Positions 1-5,348 of a stretch of 7,838 bases of DNA are shown piece by piece. Within the stretch, counting starts at the first letter, position 1. The number at the start of each line of letters is the position of its first letter. A model generated the notes under the pieces. That model had not been told where the DNA came from. It made no database searches and was given only the letters and a program-made list of their open reading frames with translations. Source of the stretch: Desulfovibrionales bacterium GWA2_65_9 (GTDB lineage: Bacteria > Desulfobacterota > Desulfovibrionia > Desulfovibrionales > Desulfovibrionaceae); assembly GCA_001799475.1 (NCBI GenBank), contig MGTN01000053.1:9634-17471 (forward strand), written 5' to 3'. A program made the translations under genes and the position numbers.

Positions 1-99
1 TGGCGGGCGCGAAGAAATTTGCCGCAGGCAGGGCTTTTAATCGCGGCGCGAAACGGTTACAAGGGCGCAACCGTATCACAGACACGGCAAGGAGCCTAA
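1..99. other. Leader region upstream of plsY
   Basis: No gene could be assigned to these bases. A weak inverted repeat, ACGGTT at 53-58 and AACCGT at 69-74 with a 10-base loop, could form a small hairpin in the leader. No convincing -35/-10 pair or sigma-54 site was seen. The end of an upstream gene could lie here: one frame stops at 38-40 and another at 97-99. Neither short peptide is recognisable. The Shine-Dalgarno AGGAG at about 90-94 serves plsY. Confidence 0.3.
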
Positions 100-720
100 A
101 TGATCGCCATCCTGCTCATCCTCGTGGCCTTCGGCCTTGGCGCAGTGCCCTTTGGCCTGTACGTGGCGCGCTTCGTCAAGGGCATCGACCCGCGCGACGC
201 GGGCAGCAAGAACGTCGGCGCGACCAACGTGGCGCGGCTGTGCGGCACGCAGTGGGGCGTGCTGGTGCTGGTGCTGGACATCTTCAAGGGCTACCTGCCT
301 GCGGCCCTGGCCCCGGCGGACACAGGCTGGATCGCGCTCACGCTCATCGGCGCGGCGTCGATTGTGGGCCACGCGTACTCGCCGCTGCTCCAGTTCCGGG
401 GCGGCAAGGCCGTGGCCACGACCATCGGCGTGTTTTTGGCGCTCGCGCCGTGGACCATGTTCTTCTCAGTCATCTGCTGCGTGCTGGTGATCTGGCTCTC
501 GGGCTATGTTTCCGTGGGCTCGCTGACGCTGGCGCTGGCGCTGCCGTTCTTCAGCTTCTTCACGGGCAACATCGGGCTTTTGCCGCTGTCGCTCGGCGTA
601 ATGCTGTTTTTGTTCTGGCGGCACCGGGAGAACATCCTGCGCCTGGACAAGGGCCAGGAGATGCCTTGGCGGAAGAGGAAGGGCGATGCTGTGACTGAGC
701 CGCCTGATTTGGAGGGGTGA
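100..720 (+). CDS. plsY: Acyl-phosphate:glycerol-3-phosphate acyltransferase PlsY
   Basis: Integral inner-membrane enzyme that transfers the acyl group from acyl-phosphate (made by PlsX) to the sn-1 position of glycerol 3-phosphate, giving lysophosphatidic acid, the first step of phospholipid synthesis. The 206-residue protein has the family's usual length and its three cytoplasmic motifs: GSKNVGATNVAR at 35-46, GHAYSPLLQFRGGKAVAT at 90-107 (the usual GGKGVAT reads GGKAVAT), and RHRENILRLDKGQE at 174-187. Hydrophobic segments lie near residues 1-20, 52-70, 78-95, 105-135 and 138-172. The ATG at 100 follows AGGAG with a short spacer, and the protein opens directly into the first membrane segment, so the start is secure. 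The C-terminal tail of about 20 residues is charged. It converges with the kinase gene, leaving 34 bases between the two stop codons. Confidence 0.97.
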   Translation: MIAILLILVAFGLGAVPFGLYVARFVKGIDPRDAGSKNVGATNVARLCGTQWGVLVLVLDIFKGYLPAALAPADTGWIALTLIGAASIVGHAYSPLLQFRGGKAVATTIGVFLALAPWTMFFSVICCVLVIWLSGYVSVGSLTLALALPFFSFFTGNIGLLPLSLGVMLFLFWRHRENILRLDKGQEMPWRKRKGDAVTEPPDLEG

Positions 721-733
721 GGCGGAGGACAAC

Positions 734-756
734 AAGGCTTCAGTCTAGCCTTTACT
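734..756 (+). terminator. Possible weak terminator between convergent plsY and kinase genes
   Basis: AAGGCT (734-739) and AGCCTT (747-752) form a perfect 6-bp stem with a 7-base loop, followed by only a short T-rich stretch. It lies in the convergent gap directly after the plsY stop. The stem also works on the opposite strand, so it could act in both directions. The stem is short and GC-poor and lacks a real U tract, so this is a candidate only. Confidence 0.35.
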
Positions 757-1900
757 AGAAAGGCACATCATCCATCGGATTAGTTCGATCTATCGCGTCA
801 AGCCTTGTATGCAAGTTCGCTAGGATAGTACGCACCTTTCCGGGAGAAGAATCTTTTATCAGTTGCAAGAAATCTCTAAGTGCACCGACAGGGAATCCAT
901 TCTTTCTATATCTATATTCTCCAGACTGAACGAAGCAACGAGTCACTAACGCCGCGTTTGGAACTACCTTCTCCAAGCTAACCTTAGAATACACATCATC
1001 CAACAATGATTTTAGTCTTTCTCCATCATCAGTATAGCGACAATCACGTTCAAAGCTTGCGATATGGTGAGACAACAGATCTGCAAAACGCCTATAAACT
1101 GATATTTCACTATCAGTGAACTCAATCTTAGAGAAATTCTGTGTTAGTACATTTTTTTCAACTTCAGAAAAACTTCCGACTCTGTCTTCAGCTATACGAC
1201 GGCACATTGCCTCAAGGATACTATGATAGGCAAAGTTGTCAATGCCGACATCCTTAATAACGCTTTCAAACAACTTCCCTACAAAATACACTTCTGTCTT
1301 ATAATTATATGTGTCATCTAAAAAATCATCTGGTGTCTCGCAACACCAATTGAGACTTATGCTCTTTTCAAAATCTTTGCTTTTCTGGACACGTTTACCA
1401 AAGCCGAAATCTATAATTTTAACAACAGAATCTGACCCGACTAGTATATTCTCTGGCCGAATATCTCTATGGAGGACACCAATCGACTCAAGATATTTAA
1501 ACCCGCTTACGGTTTGCAAAAAAATATCGTTAACTCGTTCTGGCTCTTCTGCAATAGTTTTCGCGATGTCCTTCCCATCGACAAACTCCATAAGGATGTA
1601 GCCAAGCATCTTATCTGGATAAACATAGCAGTTAAAGAATCTGACGACATTCCTATGGTATGCTCGGTAAAGCAGACGGATTTCACGAAGGAAGTTTGAG
1701 TATAATTCTTGGCTCTGCTCATATGGGTGATATTTCTTACACACCAACTGCTCATCAATCGTATCATCACGAAGCAAAACCGTTTTCCCGCAAGCACCTT
1801 CCCCCAACTCGCGAACCAACACATAATCACGCTTTCGCAAAAATTCAATAATTCGCTCTTCCACTCTGCACCCCCGATCGTTGGGTCTATCGCAGAACAT
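755..1900 (-). CDS. Soluble Ser/Thr-type protein kinase with unassigned C-terminal region (AT-rich, probably acquired)
   Basis: Eukaryotic-like protein kinase of 381 residues, predicted to phosphorylate protein Ser/Thr; the substrate is unknown. Visible motifs, numbered from the ATG at 1900: glycine loop GEGACG at 33-38, ATP-binding Lys at 55 or 56, helix-C Glu73, catalytic loop HRDIRPEN at 144-151 with base Asp146 and Asn151, DFG at 164-166, an APE-like ETPDD at 188-192, and a late-lobe EDR at 238-240. The catalytic loop has Arg148 where Ser/Thr kinases usually have Lys. Residues 255-381 match no domain I recognise and look mainly helical. There is no signal peptide, membrane segment or PASTA-type sensor. 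The ATG lacks a clear Shine-Dalgarno; a GTG at 1864 preceded by GGGGG could be the real start (369 residues). The gene begins 23 bases after the hflX stop and may be co-transcribed with it. Base composition is far below that of its neighbours, which suggests horizontal transfer. A defence or stress-signalling role is possible but not shown. Confidence 0.88.
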   Translation of the reverse strand: MFCDRPNDRGCRVEERIIEFLRKRDYVLVRELGEGACGKTVLLRDDTIDEQLVCKKYHPYEQSQELYSNFLREIRLLYRAYHRNVVRFFNCYVYPDKMLGYILMEFVDGKDIAKTIAEEPERVNDIFLQTVSGFKYLESIGVLHRDIRPENILVGSDSVVKIIDFGFGKRVQKSKDFEKSISLNWCCETPDDFLDDTYNYKTEVYFVGKLFESVIKDVGIDNFAYHSILEAMCRRIAEDRVGSFSEVEKNVLTQNFSKIEFTDSEISVYRRFADLLSHHIASFERDCRYTDDGERLKSLLDDVYSKVSLEKVVPNAALVTRCFVQSGEYRYRKNGFPVGALRDFLQLIKDSSPGKVRTILANLHTRLDAIDRTNPMDDVPF

Positions 1901-1923
1901 CAACTAGTAATCAATTAGCCCCC

Positions 1924-3693
1924 CTACTGCACCACCCCGCTCCCAGGCTCCCAGTCCGCCAGCCAGTCGTCGGGCGACAACGAATCGTTCGGCTCGGAGG
2001 CAGAGTTCCCAGACTGATTCGCCGACATGTTCATCGGCCCGACCATGGCGTCCATGGGCAGACGGCCCAAAATCGCCGCCACCAGCGGGATGAGCCCCTT
2101 GCGTGCCAGCGCCGTCACCGGGATGCCCGTGGGATACAGCCGCTGCATGATCTCGCGCTCATCGTCGTTGAGCAGCTCCCACTTGTTCAGCGCCAACAGG
2201 CGCGGCGTGTCGCCCAGGTCCATCTCGGAGAGGATGCTCTCCACCGCCGTGATCTGCTCCACCACCTCCGGGTGCGAGGCATCGGCCACGTGCACCAGGA
2301 CATCAGCGGACTCCAGCTCCTCCAGAGTAGCCCGGAAGGCCTCTTTGAGATCCGGCGGCAGGCGGCGGATAAAGCCCACGGTGTCGGTCAAAATCACCTC
2401 GCGCTCGCGCGGGAAGCGAATGCGCCTGCTGGTGGGGTCGAGCGTGGCGAAGAGCTTGTCCTCGGCCAGCACGGCGCTGCCGGTGAGCGTATTCAGCAGC
2501 GTGGACTTGCCCGCGTTGGTGTAGCCCACGAGCGCGATGACCGGCGCACCGGCCTTGGAGCGGCGGTCGCGGGTGCTGGAGCGGTGGCGGCGCACGTCCT
2601 CCAGATCCTTCTTGACCCTGGTGATGCGCTCGCGCACGCGCCTGCGGTCAATCTCAAGCTTGGTCTCGCCCGGCCCGCGCCCGCCGATGCCGCCCATGAG
2701 CCGCGACATGGCCGGGGTTTTGCCCACCAGCCTCGGCAGCGTGTACTTGAGCTGGGCCATCTCGACCTGCAATTTTCCGGCGCGGCTGGTGGCCCGGCGC
2801 GCGAAGATGTCCAGGATCAGCTGGGTGCGGTCAAGCACGCGGCGCTCGGTGGTCTCGGCCAAATTGCGCAGCTGCGAGGGCGAGAGGTCCTGGTCGAAGA
2901 TGACGATCTGCGCGCCGGTTTGCAGGCACAAGACCTCCAGCTCCTGCAGCTTGCCCTTGCCCAGGATGTGCCGGGAGTCGGCCGTGCTCACGCGCTGGAT
3001 CATGCGCGCCGAAGCGGCCAGCCCGGCCGTGCGCGCCAGCTCGGTCAATTCCTCCAGGCTGCGCTCCTGAACTATTCGAGGATCGCGGGACACGCTGACC
3101 AGCACCGCGCGTTCGCGGCCCTTGTCCTCGGCCTTGGCGCTCTCGGCCCGGGCGAATTCGTCTTCCAAGGCGGCCACGAGTCCGGCGTGGTCCAACTCGC
3201 AGCGGTCCCAGCGCACGGGCGGCAGCACGTCGTAGGGCTTGGTGTCCGCGCTGGCAGCGGCGTTGACAGGCACCACGTGGGCCACGTGCAGCATCACCGG
3301 CTCGCCGACATCATTGACGGTGAGCGCGGAAACGCTGTCCAGGCGCAGGGAAACCATGTCCATGAGGTCTTCCTGGGACAGGGCCTCGTCGCCCAGGTGC
3401 GTGTGCAACAGGCGCAGGCCGCGCAGGCGCATCTCGCCCAAACGGGCGCGCGGCAGCTCCGGGATGTAGATGGAGGACGGGTCGCCCACGATGAGCATGT
3501 CCACGCGGCCCTGGCGGTCGATGAGCAGGCCGAGCTGGCGGCCGCAGTCGCGGCTGAGGAGCGTGAGCTCCCGGGCCTGGTCCAAGGAAAAGCCGCCCCC
3601 CGCGGGCGGGAAGCGGCGTGTGGTCAGGCGCGAGAGGCGCTGAATCTGGCTGGGCTTGAGCCCTTGGGTGTTGCCTTGTGGCTTTTGGGCGAT
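1924..3693 (-). CDS. hflX: GTPase HflX, ribosome-splitting factor; probable non-canonical ATC start
   Basis: HflX binds the 50S subunit and, from work on E. coli, splits stalled or heat-stressed 70S ribosomes in a GTP-dependent way. From the proposed start the protein has 589 residues. It has an N-terminal HflX domain, the family signature GGRGPGETKLE at 337-347 after a charged helical stretch, G1 GYTNAGKST at 390-398, G3 DTVGF at 437-441 and G4 NKWE at 503-506 (normally NKxD). It ends in an acidic tail of about 40 residues. The first ATG/GTG/TTG-type codon in the frame is a TTG at 3585 with no Shine-Dalgarno. The frame stays open upstream and encodes GNTQGLKPSQIQRL, the conserved opening of the longer HflX type in this lineage. 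Between the purH stop (3715-3717) and this block no ATG, GTG or TTG exists in frame. An ATC at 3693 sits 8 bases after GGAGG and would give (M)AQKPQGNTQG. Family identification is very sure; the start is inferred. The gene is 21 bases downstream of purH and probably shares its operon. Confidence 0.93.
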   Translation of the reverse strand: MAQKPQGNTQGLKPSQIQRLSRLTTRRFPPAGGGFSLDQARELTLLSRDCGRQLGLLIDRQGRVDMLIVGDPSSIYIPELPRARLGEMRLRGLRLLHTHLGDEALSQEDLMDMVSLRLDSVSALTVNDVGEPVMLHVAHVVPVNAAASADTKPYDVLPPVRWDRCELDHAGLVAALEDEFARAESAKAEDKGRERAVLVSVSRDPRIVQERSLEELTELARTAGLAASARMIQRVSTADSRHILGKGKLQELEVLCLQTGAQIVIFDQDLSPSQLRNLAETTERRVLDRTQLILDIFARRATSRAGKLQVEMAQLKYTLPRLVGKTPAMSRLMGGIGGRGPGETKLEIDRRRVRERITRVKKDLEDVRRHRSSTRDRRSKAGAPVIALVGYTNAGKSTLLNTLTGSAVLAEDKLFATLDPTSRRIRFPREREVILTDTVGFIRRLPPDLKEAFRATLEELESADVLVHVADASHPEVVEQITAVESILSEMDLGDTPRLLALNKWELLNDDEREIMQRLYPTGIPVTALARKGLIPLVAAILGRLPMDAMVGPMNMSANQSGNSASEPNDSLSPDDWLADWEPGSGVVQ

Positions 3694-3701
3694 GGGGTCA
3701 C

Positions 3702-3706
3702 CCTCC
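3702..3706 (-). promoter_or_regulatory. Shine-Dalgarno of hflX that points to an ATC start
   Basis: On the minus strand, GGAGG (inside CGGGAGGGTGA) lies between the purH stop and hflX, with GTGACCCC as an 8-base spacer to ATC at 3693-3691. The overlapping GTG in the spacer is out of the hflX frame and would give a peptide unrelated to HflX. The TTG at 3585 has no comparable site. This ribosome binding site therefore decides the start in favour of the ATC. Confidence 0.65.
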
Positions 3707-3714
3707 CGGGGTGG

Positions 3715-4311
3715 TTACAGCGGCGCGGTTGCCAGGTAGCGCGCGATCATGTCGTCGTAGGCCGAGACGCGGGCAAAGGTCTCTGCGGCCAGCTCGCGGC
3801 GCAGGCTGAGTGAGACGCCACCGTGCGTGGTGATCTCGGCCTGGATGCGCGGGTAGTAGACGGGATCAGGCACCACCAGGGTGGTGTGGAAATTCTTGGC
3901 TGCGGCGCGCAACATGCAGGGGCCGCCGATGTCGATCTCCTCGACGGCGTTCTTCAGGTCCAGGCCCTTGCTGGCGGCGTCGGCGAAGTTGTAGAGATTC
4001 ACGCAGACCATGTCGAAGGGCTCGATGCGCAGCTCTTCCAGGGTCAGCAGGTGGCCGGGGTTGTCCTTGTCGGCCAGGATGCCCGCATGGATGCGCGGAT
4101 GCAGCGTCTTGACGCGGCCGCCCAAGATTTCGGGGAAGCCGGTGACGTCGCTGACGCCCTGGACCTTGATGCCCGCGGCCACAAGCTTCTTGTGCGTGCC
4201 GCCGGTGGACACCAGCGCGCAGCCCTGCCCGGACAAAAAGGAAGCGAAATCAGCCAGACCGGATTTGTCGGTGACGGACAGGATGGCCCGCCGAATAGGT
4301 AGAAAGTCCAT
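3715..4311 (-). CDS. purH: Stand-alone IMP cyclohydrolase (PurH N-terminal domain only)
   Basis: Catalyses the last step of purine synthesis, ring closure of FAICAR to IMP, in the cytoplasm. The 198 residues cover only the MGS-like IMP cyclohydrolase half of the usual ~520-residue bifunctional PurH. The AICAR transformylase half is absent, and the reading frame ends cleanly in TAA with hflX starting just behind it. Motifs: LSVTDKSGL at 11-19, STGGTHKKL at 35-43, GRVKTLHPRIHAGIL at 65-79, NLYNF at 105-109 and EEIDIGGPCMLRAAAKNF at 124-141. Lys68, Tyr107, Asp127 and Lys139 correspond to residues placed in the active site of the human and E. coli enzymes. The ATG at 4311 follows GAGGG; an in-frame extension to 4440 gives an Arg/Gly-rich peptide with no family resemblance and was left out. 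The formyltransferase step must be encoded elsewhere, presumably by a separate gene. It lies 149 bases downstream of the TPR gene and 21 bases upstream of hflX. Confidence 0.95.
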   Translation of the reverse strand: MDFLPIRRAILSVTDKSGLADFASFLSGQGCALVSTGGTHKKLVAAGIKVQGVSDVTGFPEILGGRVKTLHPRIHAGILADKDNPGHLLTLEELRIEPFDMVCVNLYNFADAASKGLDLKNAVEEIDIGGPCMLRAAAKNFHTTLVVPDPVYYPRIQAEITTHGGVSLSLRRELAAETFARVSAYDDMIARYLATAPL

Positions 4312-4316
4312 GACAC

Positions 4317-4334
4317 CCTCGCTCTTTTTCGAGG
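4317..4334 (-). promoter_or_regulatory. Small hairpin covering the purH ribosome binding site
   Basis: In the minus-strand transcript CCTCG (4334-4330) can pair with CGAGG (4321-4317) around the loop AAAAAGAG. The 3' arm overlaps the GAGGG Shine-Dalgarno of purH. A 5-bp stem is modest and may be chance, but folding would hide the ribosome binding site. Confidence 0.3.
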
Positions 4335-4397
4335 TTGTGCCAGAACTCCCAGGCCAAGGCAAGCCGGGGGCGTGGGTGACGGGCCGTCGCCGATGTA

Positions 4398-4437
4398 GTC
4401 CTCCGCCCCGCCCGACCGACCGGGCGGAGCGGAAGAC
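4398..4437 (-). terminator. Very stable 17-bp RNA hairpin between the TPR gene and purH
   Basis: Read on the minus strand, GTCTTCCGCTCCGCCCG pairs with CGGGCGGGGCGGAGGAC around the hexaloop GTCGGT. All 17 positions pair, two of them as G-U. Those two wobbles are only compatible with RNA copied from this strand, in the direction of the TPR gene and purH. It starts 23 bases after the TPR stop codon. There is no U tract after it, so it is not a textbook intrinsic terminator. It may mark the 3' end of the TPR mRNA, protect it from decay, or separate TPR expression from the downstream purH-hflX genes. Confidence 0.6.
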
Positions 4438-4460
4438 CAATAGGGAGGGGAGACCGTCAG

Positions 4461-5021
4461 TTAGTGGTGCAACTGCTCGAGCAGTTCCCGCGCCGGGGCA
4501 AAGGCGGGGTCCTTCTCCACGATGAGCTCAAGCTGGGCCTGGGCCTCTTCCTTGCGGTCGAGACAGACCATGCAGCCGGCCAGGGAGTAGCGGACTTCGC
4601 TCTTTTCCGGGTCGATGGAGAGATAGTTCTCCAGATGCGGGACGACCTTCTCAAGTTCTTCCAGCTCGTGGCCGAGGCGGATGAGGCTCAAGAGTGCGAC
4701 CATGTTTTCGGGGTTGCGGACCAGGGCCTCGATGAACAGGACGAGGGCTTCCGCCTTCTCTCCCAGCTCCATCTTGACCAGGCCGATCCCGGCGAAAGTT
4801 TTGTCCGTGGCGCCGATGCCGTGGGCCTTGGAGTACAGGGCCAGGGCGTTGGTCAGATCACCGCGCTGAACGGCGATGGTGGCCAGGCCAAGGTACGGGT
4901 CCGGGTGGATCCCGTTGGACGACGCGGCCTTCTGGTAATACCCTTCGGCCTTGTCGAACTCGCCCATGAAGAGATAGCACTCTCCAAGTTCCTTGTTGAT
5001 TTCGTAATCCAGGTGACTCAT
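4461..5021 (-). CDS. TPR-repeat protein, sigma-54 controlled, divergent from flagellar operon
   Basis: A 186-residue, all-helical tetratricopeptide repeat protein. Roughly five repeat units are visible, near residues 7-40, 41-74, 75-108, 109-141 (divergent) and 142-175, with typical signatures such as GECYLFMGEFDKAEGYYQKA, GLATIAVQRGDLTNALALY and YSLAGCMVCLDRKEEAQAQL. There is no signal peptide, membrane segment or enzymatic motif, so a cytoplasmic protein-binding scaffold or adaptor is likely; the partner is unknown. The ATG at 5021 sits behind an excellent GGAGG with a 6-base spacer, preferred over an in-frame start at 5069 that adds an Arg-rich, non-TPR lead. A perfect -24/-12 promoter lies 72 bases upstream of the ATG by its predicted start site, back to back with the flgB promoter. 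This suggests a motility-linked role, which is inference. A strong hairpin follows the gene. Confidence 0.88.
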   Translation of the reverse strand: MSHLDYEINKELGECYLFMGEFDKAEGYYQKAASSNGIHPDPYLGLATIAVQRGDLTNALALYSKAHGIGATDKTFAGIGLVKMELGEKAEALVLFIEALVRNPENMVALLSLIRLGHELEELEKVVPHLENYLSIDPEKSEVRYSLAGCMVCLDRKEEAQAQLELIVEKDPAFAPARELLEQLHH

Positions 5022-5103
5022 GTTCCCCTCCGTTTTCCCTAGATGCCCGCGTCTCCATGCGGACGGCAAAAGTTGCGTGGCTCATGGGAGCCTGACACGT
5101 TTA

Positions 5104-5119
5104 AGCAACATGCGTGCCA
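5104..5119 (-). promoter_or_regulatory. Sigma-54 (-24/-12) promoter for the TPR gene
   Basis: On the minus strand the sequence TGGCACGCATGTTGCT matches the sigma-54 consensus TGGCACGNNNNTTGCW at every fixed position, with GG and GC 10 bases apart. Transcription should start near 5093, giving a leader of about 72 bases to the ATG at 5021. Sigma-54 promoters need an AAA+ enhancer-binding activator. Confidence 0.88.
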
Positions 5120-5136
5120 ACTGCAAAACCAGCTGC

Positions 5137-5182
5137 CCGCGTCCACCTCGACCGCCCCGCCGCCCCGCGTCAGCCGACCGCC
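5137..5182. repeat. Two direct motif copies between the sigma-54 promoters (possible activator sites)
   Basis: CCGCGTC followed by CGACCGCC occurs twice: at 5137-5143 plus 5149-5156 (5-base spacer) and at 5165-5171 plus 5175-5182 (3-base spacer). Each copy contains a GTC...GAC dyad. They sit 44-90 bases upstream of the predicted TPR start site and about 102-147 upstream of the flgB start site, a usual place for enhancer-binding protein sites. The differing internal spacing and GC-rich composition keep confidence low. Confidence 0.35.
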
Positions 5183-5257
5183 ATCCATATAAGAGGGGAC
5201 AGCACGCCCCTGCCCACAATTCAATATTTATCCTTTGCTTTCAGTATATTACAACTT

Positions 5258-5273
5258 TGGAACGCGAGTTGCT
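5258..5273 (+). promoter_or_regulatory. Sigma-54 (-24/-12) promoter of the flgB operon
   Basis: TGGAACGCGAGTTGCT differs from TGGCACGNNNNTTGCW at one position (A for C) and keeps the essential GG and GC with 10 bases between them. The predicted start site is near 5284, 65 bases before the flgB ATG. Sigma-54 control of rod and basal-body genes is known in many polarly flagellated bacteria. Confidence 0.85.
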
Positions 5274-5348
5274 ATGACGCTGTCGGAAGGGTTCCGGCCA
5301 GGGCGCACAGGCCCGGCAGATTCTGCCCGCAAGCAAGGAGGCACAACG

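Larger units (their letters stand above)
5022..5348. other. Divergent regulatory spacer between the TPR gene and flgB
   Basis: These 327 bases hold no gene that I can support. They carry two outward-facing sigma-54 promoters (5104-5119 leftward, 5258-5273 rightward) and a GC-rich centre with two related motifs at 5137-5156 and 5165-5182. An inverted repeat, AGGGG at 5194-5198 and CCCCT at 5207-5211, also lies here. An AT-rich stretch (about 5217-5257) precedes the flgB promoter and could help DNA bending by IHF, though I found no good IHF consensus. The 65- and 72-base leaders of the two transcripts complete the region. Confidence 0.75.

Noticed and set aside
1311..1918. Small plus-strand open frames within the AT-rich kinase gene
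   Set aside because: They overlap the kinase on the opposite strand and show no motifs or ribosome binding sites; the kinase motifs fix the coding strand.
755..1923. Insertion sequence or prophage around the kinase gene
   Set aside because: No transposase, integrase, long terminal inverted repeats or target duplication was visible; only a 7-base inverted match.
3680..3702. hflX starting at the GTG at 3702 followed by a programmed -1 frameshift at CCCAAAA
   Set aside because: The GTG frame must shift to reach HflX, and the site does not fit the X-XXY-YYZ slippery rule (both tRNAs would mispair). A near-cognate ATC start is simpler.
2272..3813. Open frame of 513 codons on the plus strand across hflX
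   Set aside because: It lies antisense to a clear HflX gene, has a His/Gln/Ala/Gly-rich shadow-type composition, no domain resemblance and no ribosome binding site. It is an artefact of high GC at third codon positions.
4312..4440. N-terminal extension of purH to an ATG at 4440
   Set aside because: The added 43 residues are Arg/Gly/Pro-rich and unlike PurH, they run through the strong hairpin, and the ATG at 4311 has its own ribosome binding site.
5235..5348. N-terminal extension of flgB to an upstream ATG
   Set aside because: It would begin upstream of the sigma-54 promoter and its predicted start site, and FlgB proteins begin near the ATG at 5349, which has an excellent Shine-Dalgarno.
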